From assembly GCA_035276085.1 (NCBI GenBank), contig DATELY010000290.1:1-32282 (forward strand): a DNA stretch of 32,282 nucleotides. The letters run 5' to 3'. Numbering within the stretch: position 1 is the stretch's first letter; every line of letters starts with the position of its first letter. Below the pieces are notes generated by a model, which had not been told where the DNA came from, searched no databases, and saw nothing but the letters and a program-made list of their open reading frames with translations. Position numbers and translations under genes: made by a program. Shown here piece by piece: positions 23,657 through 32,282 of the stretch. Source of the DNA: DATELY01 sp035276085 (GTDB lineage: Bacteria; Pseudomonadota; Gammaproteobacteria; Steroidobacterales; Steroidobacteraceae).

Positions 23657-24825
23657 GCCGTTCTCTGAAACAACTCTCGTCCGATCAGCGTGCGGCGGAT
23701 CTCCTGCGTGCCTGCGCCAATTTCATACAGCTTGGCATCGCGCAACAGCCGGCCTGCGGGGTAATCGTTGATATAACCGTTGCCGCCCAGCACCTGAATC
23801 GCATCGAGCGCGCAGAGCGTTGCGCGCTCGCTCGCGAAGAGAATGGCGGCAGCAGCATCCTGGCGCGTCACGCGCTTGGCATCGCACGCCCGTGCCACGG
23901 TATAGACATAGGCGCGTGCCGCATTGAGCTGCGTGTACATGTCCGCCACTTTGGCCTGCATCAACTGGAACGTGCCGATCGGTGCACCGAACTGTTTGCG
24001 ATCGTGCACATAGGGCAAGACGAGATCCAGTGCGGCAGCCATGAGGCCGAGGGGCCCGGCAGCCAGCACGGCGCGCTCGTAGTCGAGCCCGCTCATGAGC
24101 ACCTGCACACCCCGGTTCTCCTGCCCCAGCACATTCTCGGCCGGCACCCGGCACTGCTCGAATACGAGCTCGCACGTGCTCGAACCCCGCATACCCAGCT
24201 TGTCGAGTTTCTGCGCCGTGGAGAATCCGGCGAAGCTGCGCTCGACGATGAAGGCCGTGATGCCTTTCGGGCCGGCCTTCGGATCCGTCTTGGCATACAC
24301 GACCAGGACGTCGGCATCCGGTCCGTTCGTGATCCACATTTTTCGACCCGTAAGGACGTAATGCGTGTCCTTGCGCTCGGCGCGCAACTGCATCGACACC
24401 ACATCGGAGCCCGCACCCGGCTCGGACATGGCCAGTGCACCCACGTGCTCGCCGGAGATCAGCTTCGGCAGATACTTGTCGCGTTGCGCGTCAGTGCCGT
24501 TCAGGCGCAGCTGATTGACGCACAGATTGGAATGAGCCCCGTACGAAAGTCCGACCGAGCCGGATGCGCGTGAGATCTCTTCCATTGCGATGACGTGCGC
24601 AAGGTAGCCAAGTCCTGCCCCGCCCCAACGCTCCGGAACCGTGATGCCCAACAAGCCCTGTTCGCCCAACTTCGGCCACAAGTGCCGCGGAAATTCATTC
24701 GTACGGTCGATCTCATCGGCCACCGGTTGAATGGCCTCGCGGGCGAAGCGGCGTACCTGCTGCCGCACCTCATCGAGCTCTTCGCCCAAGCTGAAATCGA
24801 AATCACACGCGTCCAAAGCAGACAT
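23653..24825 (-). CDS. liuA: Isovaleryl-CoA dehydrogenase, LiuA
   Basis: The 390-residue flavoprotein belongs to the acyl-CoA dehydrogenase family and oxidises isovaleryl-CoA to 3-methylcrotonyl-CoA in leucine breakdown. The catalytic Glu250 lies in GLDYERAVLAAGPLG, the position specific to isovaleryl-CoA dehydrogenases; most other members use a later Glu. SYGAHSNLCVNQL, MSEPGAGSDV, KMWITNGPDADV and the C-terminal YEIGAGTQEIRR are also typical. GGAG precedes the ATG at 6-base spacing. It diverges from the methylcrotonyl-CoA carboxylase genes and is followed by the overlapping GntR gene. Confidence 0.95.
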   Translation of the reverse strand: MSALDACDFDFSLGEELDEVRQQVRRFAREAIQPVADEIDRTNEFPRHLWPKLGEQGLLGITVPERWGGAGLGYLAHVIAMEEISRASGSVGLSYGAHSNLCVNQLRLNGTDAQRDKYLPKLISGEHVGALAMSEPGAGSDVVSMQLRAERKDTHYVLTGRKMWITNGPDADVLVVYAKTDPKAGPKGITAFIVERSFAGFSTAQKLDKLGMRGSSTCELVFEQCRVPAENVLGQENRGVQVLMSGLDYERAVLAAGPLGLMAAALDLVLPYVHDRKQFGAPIGTFQLMQAKVADMYTQLNAARAYVYTVARACDAKRVTRQDAAAAILFASERATLCALDAIQVLGGNGYINDYPAGRLLRDAKLYEIGAGTQEIRRTLIGRELFQRTA

Positions 24826-24854
24826 GGCAGACTCCTGGTTCCAATTTTGGTCGT

Positions 24855-24867
24855 ATTGTCGGACAAT
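24855..24867. promoter_or_regulatory. GntR/FadR-type operator in the liuA-liuB divergent gap
   Basis: ATTGTC-G-GACAAT is a perfect 13-bp palindrome containing TTGT-CGG-ACAA, which fits the TNGT-N3-ACNA consensus of FadR-subfamily GntR proteins. It lies 29 bases upstream of the liuA ATG and 39 bases upstream of the liuB ATG, where a dimer would affect both promoters. The cognate protein is probably the GntR gene at 22919-23656. Confidence 0.65.
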
Positions 24868-24906
24868 CCGTCAGTGGGGGCAATGGCCGTCCTCTCGGGA
24901 GCAGGT

Positions 24907-26508
24907 ATGAGCGTCATCGAGTCGAGACTTTCTGGAGCCGAAACGGCAGCGAACGCTGCTGCAATGCGCCAACTTGTGAGTGATCTGCGGTCGAAGGTTC
25001 AGGCGGTGATGCTCGGCGGTGGCGAGCAGGCCCGCGCCAAGCACCTTGCGCGTGGCAAGCTCCTGCCCCGCGATCGGGTGACGCAGCTGACGGATCTCGG
25101 CTCGCCCTTCCTGGAGCTATCCCAGCTTGCGGCCTCTGGCGTGTACGACGAGGACGTGCCCGCGGCGGGCATCATCACGGGCATCGGGCGCGTCAGCGGA
25201 CGCGAGTGCGTCATCGTTGCGAACGATGCGACGGTGAAAGGCGGCACGTACTACCCGCTCACCATCAAGAAACATCTCCGTGCGCAGGAGATCGCCGCAC
25301 AGAACAACATGCCGTGCATCTATCTCGTCGACAGCGGCGGTGCCTTCTTACCGAAGCAGGACGAAGTCTTTCCCGATCGCGATCACTTCGGCCGCATCTT
25401 CTTCAATCAAGCGAATCTGTCCGCCGCCGGCATTCCCCAGATTTCGGTCGTGATGGGCAGCTGCACCGCCGGCGGCGCGTACGTGCCGGCGATGTCGGAT
25501 GAAGCCGTCATCGTGCGCAATCAGGGCACGATCTTTCTCGGTGGCCCGCCGCTGGTCAAAGCCGCGACGGGAGAAGTCGTCTCAGCCGAGGAGCTGGGCG
25601 GCGCGGACGTGCACTCCCGGACCTCCGGCGTGACCGATCACTACGCGATGGACGATGTACACGCGCTGGCACTCACCCGCCGCATCGTCAGTCATCTCAA
25701 TCGCGCCAAGCGCGTCGATCTGCAGACGCAGGCATCCGCCGAACCGCTCTACGAACCCGAGGAGCTGTATGGCGTCATCCCCACCGATGCGCGCAAGCCG
25801 TTCGACGTGCGCGAGGTGATCGCACGCATCGTCGACGGCAGCCGGTTCGATGAATTCAAACAGTTGTACGGCACGACGCTCGTGTGCGGCTTCGCGCATC
25901 TGTTCGGCTATCCGGTGGGCATCATCGGCAACAACGGCATCTTGTTCAGCGAGTCGGCATTGAAAGGCGCGCACTTCATCGAGCTCTGTTGCCAGCGCGG
26001 TATCCCGCTCATCTTCCTGCAGAACATCACGGGCTTCATGGTCGGCCGGAAGTATGAGGCAGGCGGGATTGCCAAGGATGGAGCGAAGCTCGTAACCGCG
26101 GTGGCGTGCGCGAAAGTGCCGAAGCTCACCGTCGTCATCGGTGGCTCTTTCGGAGCAGGCAACTACGGCATGTGCGGGCGCGCCTATTCACCTCGGTTCC
26201 TCTGGATGTGGCCGAACGCACGCATTTCCGTGATGGGTGGAGAACAGGCAGCGAGCGTCCTGGCGCAAGTGCGTCGCGACGCACTGGAAGCGCAAGGCAA
26301 ACAGTGGAGCACGGAAGAAGAAACGCAGTTCAAAGCGCCGATCCGGCGCCAATACGAAACGCAAGGTCATCCCTACTACGCGAGCGCACGCGTATGGGAT
26401 GACGGCATCATCGATCCAAAGGACACACGCACGGTGCTCGGCCTCGGGCTCAGCGCCGCGCTGAATGCACCTCTCGAACCCACGCACTTCGGCGTGTTCC
26501 GGATGTGA
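24907..26508 (+). CDS. liuB: Methylcrotonyl-CoA carboxylase, carboxyltransferase (beta) subunit, LiuB
   Basis: The 533-residue protein is a biotin-dependent carboxyltransferase. It contains CIYLVDSGGAFLPKQDEVFP, the first oxyanion loop GSCTAGGAYVPAMSDE, and the second CT half with GGSFGAGNYGMCGRAY and RISVMGGEQAA. With LiuD it carboxylates 3-methylcrotonyl-CoA to 3-methylglutaconyl-CoA. The frame is open from 24595, but that part is antisense to liuA. ATG 24907 with GGAG at 5-base spacing gives the standard 535-residue length; ATG 24883 is an alternative. It is followed by liuD 14 bases later. Confidence 0.95.
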   Translation: MSVIESRLSGAETAANAAAMRQLVSDLRSKVQAVMLGGGEQARAKHLARGKLLPRDRVTQLTDLGSPFLELSQLAASGVYDEDVPAAGIITGIGRVSGRECVIVANDATVKGGTYYPLTIKKHLRAQEIAAQNNMPCIYLVDSGGAFLPKQDEVFPDRDHFGRIFFNQANLSAAGIPQISVVMGSCTAGGAYVPAMSDEAVIVRNQGTIFLGGPPLVKAATGEVVSAEELGGADVHSRTSGVTDHYAMDDVHALALTRRIVSHLNRAKRVDLQTQASAEPLYEPEELYGVIPTDARKPFDVREVIARIVDGSRFDEFKQLYGTTLVCGFAHLFGYPVGIIGNNGILFSESALKGAHFIELCCQRGIPLIFLQNITGFMVGRKYEAGGIAKDGAKLVTAVACAKVPKLTVVIGGSFGAGNYGMCGRAYSPRFLWMWPNARISVMGGEQAASVLAQVRRDALEAQGKQWSTEEETQFKAPIRRQYETQGHPYYASARVWDDGIIDPKDTRTVLGLGLSAALNAPLEPTHFGVFRM

Positions 26509-26522
26509 GGAATCTCTGACCT

Positions 26523-28511
26523 ATGTTCGACAAGATACTCATTGCCAACCGCGGCGAGATCGCGGTGCGTGTAATCAAGACGGCGCGCCGCCTGGGGATT
26601 CGCACCGTGGCCGTCTTTTCGGAAGCGGATGCCAGGTCCCCGCACGTCGGGCTTGCCGATGAAGCCGTCTGCATCGGTCCTGCACCGGCGGCCGAAAGTT
26701 ATCTGCGGGGCGAGAAGATCGTTGCTGTCGCCAGACAGACCCGCGCTCGAGCCATCCATCCGGGTTATGGTTTTCTGTCCGAGAACGGGGCCTTTGCGCA
26801 GGCCTGCGCAGAAGCAGGCATCGCTTTCATCGGTCCTCCGATCGATGCGATCCGTGTAATGGGCTCCAAATCCGAGTCGAAGCGCTTGATGAGTGCCGCA
26901 GGCGTGCCCTTGGTACCCGGCTACCACGGCGCATCCCAGGATCTCACCACGCTGCAGCGAGAAGCTGACGCGATCGGCTATCCCGTGCTCGTGAAGGCGT
27001 CCGCGGGCGGCGGAGGCAAGGGCATGCGCATCGTGCATCGAGCGCAGGATTTCGCGGCGACCGTTGCGGGAGCCAAGCGCGAGTCGAAGTCCGCCTTCGC
27101 CGACGATGCGGTACTGCTCGAGAAGTACCTGCTCCGCCCGAGGCACGTCGAAGTGCAAGTGTTTGCGGATACACACGGCCACTGCGTCTACCTGTTCGAT
27201 CGCGATTGCTCGATTCAGCGCCGCCATCAGAAAGTGATCGAGGAGGCGCCCGCCCCCTCTCTTCCGGACGATGTGCGGGCGCGCATGGGCGAAGCAGCCG
27301 TCGCCGCCGCTCGGGCGGTCAACTACGTGGGCGCGGGCACCGTCGAGTTTCTCTACGAAGACGGCTCGTTCTACTTCATCGAGATGAACACGCGGCTGCA
27401 GGTCGAGCACCCGATCACCGAGATGATCACCGGGCTCGATCTCGTCGAATGGCAATTGCGCGTCGCTGCGGGAGAGGCATTGCCGAAGACCCAGAAAGAG
27501 CTCACGCATCGCGGCCATGCATTCGAGGCACGCATCTATGCCGAGGACCCGGAACGCGACTTCCTGCCGGCAATCGGTCGCGTACAGCATCTGCGTGCAC
27601 CGGCGGAAAGCGCTCATGTCCGCATCGACAGCGGCGTGCGTGCCGGCGACCAGATCTCGGTCTATTACGACCCGATGATCGCCAAGTTGATCACGTGGGA
27701 TGTCGATCGAGCGTCGGCGCTGCGCCGGCTGCGCCGCGCGTTGACGGAATACGAGATCGCGGGTCTGCCTACCAATGTCGCGTTCCTCGGTTCGATTGCG
27801 GCGCATCCCGCGTTCGCGGAGGCACGGATCGACACGGGCTTCATCGAGCGGCATCGCACCGAGCTGGCGATGAGCCCGCAACCCGTACCGCAGGAAGCGC
27901 TTGCGATCGCTGCGCTGGCGACACTCCTCACTCAGCAGACGCAGAACGCGGCTGAGCGGCAGGATCCCTGGAATGCGTTGAATGGCTGGCGTCCGAACGC
28001 CGGGCATCAACACACGCTACGCTTTCAGGAAGACGGCAACCTGCGCGAAGTGATCCTGCATTTTCGTGCCGATGGACATGCCGTTGCGATCGGAGATCGA
28101 ACGATCGACGTGAGCGACGCGACGTTGACCGATGGTGTGCTGACTGCGCTGCTCGACGAGCGCCGCACTCGCGCCAGCGTCATCTTCGATGGCACCGCAC
28201 TCACGATTCTCAGCAACGGCAACACATGGCGACTGACCGCCGATGATCCACTGGCTCGCGCCGCGCGACAGGACGGCGGTGCGGGTCATTTGTTCGCGCC
28301 CATGCCGGGCGTCGTCGTGGCGGTACAGGTGAACGCGGGTGACATGATCGAACGTGGTCAAGCCGTGATGGTGCTCGAAGCCATGAAGATGGAACTGACG
28401 ATCAAGGCACCCGCCGCGGGTCGCGTCGAAGCGGTGCATTTCGCATCCGGGCAGCAGGTCAAGGAAGGCGATGAGTTGCTGACGATCGTGAGCGAGGACA
28501 AGGGTCATTGA
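26523..28511 (+). CDS. liuD: Methylcrotonyl-CoA carboxylase, biotin (alpha) subunit, LiuD
   Basis: The 662-residue protein carries biotin carboxylase domains at the N-terminus (FDKILIANRGEIAVRVIKTA, the ATP-binding KASAGGGGKGMRIV, and EMNTRLQVEHPITEMITG), a linker/BT region, and a C-terminal biotinyl domain with EAMKM at residues 619-623, Lys622 being the biotin site. It carboxylates its own biotin with ATP and bicarbonate and serves LiuB. Its position directly after liuB, opposite isovaleryl-CoA dehydrogenase, identifies it as the methylcrotonyl rather than the propionyl or acetyl enzyme. No liuC follows; the next gene is convergent. Confidence 0.95.
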   Translation: MFDKILIANRGEIAVRVIKTARRLGIRTVAVFSEADARSPHVGLADEAVCIGPAPAAESYLRGEKIVAVARQTRARAIHPGYGFLSENGAFAQACAEAGIAFIGPPIDAIRVMGSKSESKRLMSAAGVPLVPGYHGASQDLTTLQREADAIGYPVLVKASAGGGGKGMRIVHRAQDFAATVAGAKRESKSAFADDAVLLEKYLLRPRHVEVQVFADTHGHCVYLFDRDCSIQRRHQKVIEEAPAPSLPDDVRARMGEAAVAAARAVNYVGAGTVEFLYEDGSFYFIEMNTRLQVEHPITEMITGLDLVEWQLRVAAGEALPKTQKELTHRGHAFEARIYAEDPERDFLPAIGRVQHLRAPAESAHVRIDSGVRAGDQISVYYDPMIAKLITWDVDRASALRRLRRALTEYEIAGLPTNVAFLGSIAAHPAFAEARIDTGFIERHRTELAMSPQPVPQEALAIAALATLLTQQTQNAAERQDPWNALNGWRPNAGHQHTLRFQEDGNLREVILHFRADGHAVAIGDRTIDVSDATLTDGVLTALLDERRTRASVIFDGTALTILSNGNTWRLTADDPLARAARQDGGAGHLFAPMPGVVVAVQVNAGDMIERGQAVMVLEAMKMELTIKAPAAGRVEAVHFASGQQVKEGDELLTIVSEDKGH

Positions 28512-28646
28512 ACCGCGGCATTCCGCTCGGGACCTCCATCGATGTGCGATAGGAAGCGCCATGTACTTTGAACACGTGCCCCATCGCCGCGCTCGCGCGC
28601 CGCGGCCGAGTGAGCGGCTGCGAAAATGCGACACGACGCCGTTCCC

Positions 28647-29669
28647 TCACGGTGTTCGCTGCAACTCCGTCATGGCTGAAACACCGGTCGACGAGCAAGC
28701 TTCATGCGTTCGCCGGAAGCCCTCGCGCAGACCCACACGCGGCACCCAACCGAGCAGTCGCTGCGCACGCCTGCAGTCGAATGCGGCATCCGTTCGATAG
28801 AAGTCCATGCGTCTGCGATAGATCGGAGGCGCCACGCCGACGAGTTTGCACGCATCTTCGACTAGCGCGGCGAGCAGCAGCATGGGAGCGAGAGGCAAGC
28901 GAGGCCCGACGCTGCGCCGGTGCATGACAGAGGCCAATGTATCCAGCATCTCCCGCAGCGGCATGGCCTCGGGACCCGCGATGATCAACTCGCGATTGCG
29001 TGCGTTGGGGCATGTGCAAGCGAGCACAAACGCTTCTGCCACGTCCGTTACATACACCATGTGACGACGGCCGGAGCCCGTTCCGAACAGCGGGAAGTGT
29101 CCTCTCGCAGCGGAGCGGAACAGTTTCAGAAGACGATCGTCGCGCGGTCCGTAAACCGTGACCGGACGCAAAATTGCAAACTCGAGCCGGAGTTGCGGCG
29201 CGAGCGTGCGCACGATTTGTTCACTCGCGTGCTTGCTGCGTTCATACGCGTTCGACGGCTGTGGCGTTGCGGACTCGTCGGTGATCCCGGCGAGTCGCTG
29301 GCCGTAAATGCCCGCGGTGCTGCACAGGACGATGCGCCGCACGCCAGCATTCGCTGCTGCGCGCAGCACGGTCTCTGTGCCGATGACATTGACTCGATGG
29401 AAGTCTTCTTCGCGAAGAGCAGACTCCTTGAACGCGGCGGCGAAGTGGCAGACACAATCGGCCCCTCGCATCCGGTACTGCCAAGCATCGGCCTTCAGAA
29501 TGTCGCCTTGTGCGAGGTTCGCTCCCTGCCGTGTCAGCGAAACCAGCAGAGCCCTTTTGTCCTGGTTGATCCTTCGATAGAGCCCTGTGATTCCGTGGCC
29601 GGCTGCAAGCGCGCGTTCGACGAAATGGGACCCGATGAAGCCCAATGCGCCGGTCACGAATATTTTCAT
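28647..29669 (-). CDS. NAD(P)-dependent epimerase/dehydratase (extended SDR)
   Basis: The 340-residue extended short-chain dehydrogenase has the Rossmann motif TGALGFIGS at residues 6-14, the active-site STAGIYG at 117-123 and the YxxxK pair Tyr142/Lys146 in NAYERSKHA. RPVTVYGPRD and the HMVYVTDVAEAFVLA stretch match sugar-nucleotide epimerases and related enzymes; the substrate cannot be told. It is the last of three minus-strand genes with a glycosyltransferase and a polysaccharide deacetylase, suggesting nucleotide-sugar conversion for a surface glycan, although sterol or aldehyde reductase relatives share this fold. A run of seven G precedes the start codon and acts as its ribosome binding site. 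Confidence 0.88.
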   Translation of the reverse strand: MKIFVTGALGFIGSHFVERALAAGHGITGLYRRINQDKRALLVSLTRQGANLAQGDILKADAWQYRMRGADCVCHFAAAFKESALREEDFHRVNVIGTETVLRAAANAGVRRIVLCSTAGIYGQRLAGITDESATPQPSNAYERSKHASEQIVRTLAPQLRLEFAILRPVTVYGPRDDRLLKLFRSAARGHFPLFGTGSGRRHMVYVTDVAEAFVLACTCPNARNRELIIAGPEAMPLREMLDTLASVMHRRSVGPRLPLAPMLLLAALVEDACKLVGVAPPIYRRRMDFYRTDAAFDCRRAQRLLGWVPRVGLREGFRRTHEACSSTGVSAMTELQRTP

Positions 29670-29911
29670 ACACCCCCCCTGCGTTGGGCGATCATGCGGT
29701 CTGCAAACTGCTCGCCACAGTTGCTTGTTCCGACGAACAGGCGGGCTCCTGCCGTCACGGCCTCAGGCGAAATCCAGCTCGCACGAAGTCTCTCGTCCAA
29801 CGTGCGATCACACTCGAAGCGTGCGCAAGGAAATGAAAAGACCTATCACCCCCCAGTACAGTCACCACGTGCACGAACGCGACGACAGGGATACTGACAA
29901 CAGCGCTGGTG

Positions 29912-31126
29912 TCACGGAAACTTCAGGCCGAAATACTTGGATCTCGGACATTCAGGCGCTCGCGCTTGAGCCTGAGGTGACAACCCGAGCGGCACGATTT
30001 CGTTGAAAACGCTCAGAGTGCGCTTGGCTGTTTCTTTCCACGACAAGGTCTGCGCTCGCCTGAGCCCTTGCTCCCGCATGCGCGCCCGCAGCGCTTCCGA
30101 CGCAGTCACCTCGGCAAGTGCACGCGCAATATCCTCTTCATTGCGGGGATCGATCAAGCGCGCGGCACCCCCCGCGATTTCCGGGGCCGCACAGGTATTC
30201 GGCACGACAGCCGGGCAGCCACACGCCAGAGCTTCGACGATCGGAATCCCGAAGCTTTCACACAGCGTCGCGAGGACGAAGCATTCCGCGAGTTGATATG
30301 CGAGATGCAGCCGGTGATTGGGCACGAAGCCGAGAAACAGAACGTCCTCGAGATCTGCATCGGAGAATCCGCGCGCGCGCAGGTACTCATCGACGCGTGC
30401 ACCCACGACAACCAACGGCAGCTCGCCGCCCGCACGACGATAGCGTCCGTAAGCACGCAGCAGTGTTTCGTTATTGCCGCCCGGATACGGTGGCAAATGC
30501 TTGTGCCCCCCGTGCAGTACACGCGCGACAGTCAGGATGAAACGCTGTGGCAAGCGGTACTCCGCGCGAAACGTCTCCAGCGCGCGCGCGTTGCGTTTCG
30601 CTGTGAAGTTCGCCCCGACGCCGGCATAGCTCACCACCGCATTCTTCACGTTGATGCACGTATGCTTCGCGAGATCGTCGAGCGTTGCTTGCGAGATCGA
30701 CAACGTACGCGTTGCTTTGAAGCTGTACAGCGGCAGCATCAGACGGATGTACAGATTGTCCCACCACGGATAGTTTTTCGGGTTCACGTACCAATCCGAG
30801 CCCTGTTGCACGAACACCGTAGGCCGCCGCGTGAGCAACGGCAGTGAGAACTTCGGGTTGAAGATGAGATCTACGTCGTACTTGCGCGCAGCCTGGAGTA
30901 CGACCACCTGATCCCAGTACAACTTGCTGCGCGCGGGGAGCACGACCACCTGCGCGTTGCTGTATTCACGAAACATGTGCTCGCACTTCGGCGTGTCGAG
31001 CATGATCACGTAACGCGTGTCCGAGTCCATCCTCAGCAGCTCGCGCAGCAGGTACTGTCCATAGATGCCGATGCCGTCGTTCTGGTCGACCAAACGCCCC
31101 ATCACTCCGATCGTTCGTGTCGGCAT
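29912..31126 (-). CDS. Glycosyltransferase, GT-B fold (GT4-like group 1)
   Basis: The 404-residue protein has a group 1 glycosyltransferase C-terminal domain with LTVARVLHGGHKHLPPYPGG, LFLGFVPNHRLHLAYQLAEC and the retaining E-x7-E motif in CESFGIPIVEALACGCP. The N-terminal half (GRLVDQNDGIGIYGQYLLRE) matches the acceptor-binding domain of mannosyl- or rhamnosyl-transferase-like proteins. No membrane helix is evident, so it acts at the cytoplasmic side of the membrane. It starts 38 bases after the deacetylase stop, suggesting an operon. The 242 bases between its stop and the epimerase start contain no gene that I can support. Sugar specificity is unknown. Confidence 0.9.
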   Translation of the reverse strand: MPTRTIGVMGRLVDQNDGIGIYGQYLLRELLRMDSDTRYVIMLDTPKCEHMFREYSNAQVVVLPARSKLYWDQVVVLQAARKYDVDLIFNPKFSLPLLTRRPTVFVQQGSDWYVNPKNYPWWDNLYIRLMLPLYSFKATRTLSISQATLDDLAKHTCINVKNAVVSYAGVGANFTAKRNARALETFRAEYRLPQRFILTVARVLHGGHKHLPPYPGGNNETLLRAYGRYRRAGGELPLVVVGARVDEYLRARGFSDADLEDVLFLGFVPNHRLHLAYQLAECFVLATLCESFGIPIVEALACGCPAVVPNTCAAPEIAGGAARLIDPRNEEDIARALAEVTASEALRARMREQGLRRAQTLSWKETAKRTLSVFNEIVPLGLSPQAQARAPECPRSKYFGLKFP

Positions 31127-31164
31127 TCTGAAGTGCCCCCTACCCTATTCATCCCGTGCGCAGC

Positions 31165-32280
31165 TCAATGCGCGAGATGTTGAACCGTGCTGAAGCCGGT
31201 CAACTTCCGCCGCAAAGCGCCGAGCACACTTGCACGCCGCTCGCCGGGCAGGAACTGCAGCCAGTCGCATTTCAAGCGGCCGTACACCGGTATCGGCAAG
31301 CGCTGGCGTCGCCGCTCGGCGCCGTAGTCCAGGGCCACGCCGAATGCAACGCGTAATCCATTCTGGCGGGCCAGTTGGAGCGAGCGAGCCGAGCCGAGCC
31401 TCCAGGGATAGGCTATGCAGTGCGGTGTGTAGCCGAGATGGCGCCGAAAGTCGTCGCGACACAGCTCGAACTCGGACGCCACCAACTTCTCGAATGCCGC
31501 GTCGCCCAGGAATCGTCCGCGCTGCACGCGCGCGCGTTCACGGAAGAAGTGAGCGAGTCGAGGGCGCCAGTCCGGCTCGGTAAAGAATGCGTCCCCTCCA
31601 TGACGCTCGACGAACTCGCGACAGGCAACTGTCACGTCCTCGCTTTCAAGATACCGATGATGCGCGGACAAGAGCGGTTCGGCTCGATACACGGGCGTGC
31701 CCAACGCAGGCTTTCCAAGTTCGTCCACCGCATCGATGCAACGGATGGGCCAGTCGTAGATGTCGAATTGGCGCAGGGCCTGCGGATGGGCGAAGTCGAC
31801 CCACTGTGGCGAGGTTGCGATGAGGGCATGTCGATGCGCGTGCGACTGCACGTCGACGAGACCTGATTCGACACAGGCTCGCAGCTGCTCCCACGACATG
31901 AACAGATCATCCGGCGCCCGGCGCGCAGCTTGCATCCAATACGAGGGAGCGAAGAGCACGGCGCGTGCATCGAACTGACGCAGCAGCGGTAACGCGACTT
32001 CGCCGAAACTCTTGCGCGCATCGTCGAACGTCAGGAGCACAGAGCGCCCCGCTCGCACCCTGCCTTCCCGGGCAGCCAGGTACTCCTCCAGGCCCAGCGT
32101 GCGGTAACCATTGTGGCGGAGAAATTCCAAGTCGCGCGCGAACGCCGGCGCCGACACGTCGTGATAAATGAAGACAGGCGTTTCCCGTCGCGGAACACCG
32201 AAGCCGAAGACGAACGCCGGATAGCGCGTTTGGGATATTCGCGAAAGCGTGCGTACAAATCGCCCGACACCGCCGCTCAT
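31165..32280 (-). CDS. Polysaccharide deacetylase family protein (NodB/CE4-like)
   Basis: The 371-residue protein carries the NodB homology motifs: VLLTFDDARKSF with the catalytic base and metal Asp (TFDD at 84-87), SHAHRHA with metal His residues (147-151), and a YPWR segment near the C-terminal part. Such enzymes remove N- or O-acetyl groups from polysaccharides using a divalent metal. The ATG lies two bases from the right edge, so an upstream start or ribosome binding site cannot be checked. No clear signal peptide is seen from this start, which leaves open either a cytoplasmic role or a truncated N-terminus. It appears to be the first visible gene of the glycan operon. Confidence 0.88.
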   Translation of the reverse strand: MSGGVGRFVRTLSRISQTRYPAFVFGFGVPRRETPVFIYHDVSAPAFARDLEFLRHNGYRTLGLEEYLAAREGRVRAGRSVLLTFDDARKSFGEVALPLLRQFDARAVLFAPSYWMQAARRAPDDLFMSWEQLRACVESGLVDVQSHAHRHALIATSPQWVDFAHPQALRQFDIYDWPIRCIDAVDELGKPALGTPVYRAEPLLSAHHRYLESEDVTVACREFVERHGGDAFFTEPDWRPRLAHFFRERARVQRGRFLGDAAFEKLVASEFELCRDDFRRHLGYTPHCIAYPWRLGSARSLQLARQNGLRVAFGVALDYGAERRRQRLPIPVYGRLKCDWLQFLPGERRASVLGALRRKLTGFSTVQHLAH

Positions 32281-32282
32281 TC

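Noticed and set aside
24595..24906. N-terminal extension of liuB
   Set aside because: It overlaps liuA antisense and crosses the GntR-type operator; LiuB proteins are about 535 residues long.
26376..28013. Open frame of 545 codons on the minus strand
   Set aside because: It is antisense to the liuB end and liuD, which carry all biotin carboxylase motifs.
28586..28606. GCCGCG/CGCGGC repeat between liuD and the epimerase as a terminator
   Set aside because: The short stem with a 9-base loop is in very GC-rich DNA and lacks a U-tract; it could easily be chance.

Overview
The window is GC-rich proteobacterial chromosome, most like a gammaproteobacterium with aromatic and steroid-degrader-like gene content (inferred from gene types; the genus cannot be fixed from sequence alone). 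It is densely packed with catabolic operons. No tRNA, rRNA, CRISPR array, transposase or phage gene was seen.

Layout. (1) Positions 1-5046, minus strand: an HpaB-type FADH2 monooxygenase and its HpaC-type flavin reductase, then a gap, then a YtcJ-like amidohydrolase whose stop overlaps the TTG start of a CobW/G3E metallochaperone GTPase that runs off the left edge. (2) Positions 5169-7467, plus strand: an IclR regulator divergent from hpaB, then a succinate-semialdehyde dehydrogenase. The 122-base divergent gap carries stacked palindromes. (3) Positions 7509-19680, minus strand: a twelve-gene phenylacetate (paa) operon read paaA-B-C-D-E-I-J-Z, an EthD-family gene, paaK, paaG, and an enoyl-CoA hydratase/3-hydroxyacyl-CoA dehydrogenase fusion. 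paaX is divergent (19824-20774), with a perfect 8-bp inverted repeat between paaA and paaX. An Lrp/AsnC regulator converges on paaX. (4) Positions 21899-28511: a leucine/isovalerate (liu) locus. The minus strand carries isovaleryl-CoA dehydrogenase, a FadR-type GntR regulator and a FabH-like ketoacyl synthase. The plus strand carries both methylcrotonyl-CoA carboxylase subunits. A textbook GntR-type operator lies in the 81-bp divergent gap. (5) Positions 28647-32280, minus strand: polysaccharide deacetylase, glycosyltransferase and NAD-dependent epimerase, probably part of an exopolysaccharide or surface-glycan locus.

How the parts work together. The paa operon encodes the whole route from phenylacetate to acetyl-CoA and succinyl-CoA. 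PaaK forms the CoA ester, PaaABCDE epoxidises the ring, PaaG isomerises it, PaaZ opens and oxidises it, PaaJ does the thiolysis, and the fusion protein probably covers the PaaF and PaaH steps. The monooxygenase unit would hydroxylate a phenolic compound. The neighbouring semialdehyde dehydrogenase fits the end of a homoprotocatechuate-type pathway, but no ring-cleavage genes are present here. The liu genes take isovaleryl-CoA to 3-methylglutaconyl-CoA; the later liuC and liuE steps are not in the window.

The most interesting points are the FabH-like enzyme and GntR regulator with its operator in the liu locus, the amidohydrolase-metallochaperone coupling, the IclR operator array, the EthD gene inside the paa operon, and a small GCGGTT-rich repeat placed after two consecutive paa stop codons.
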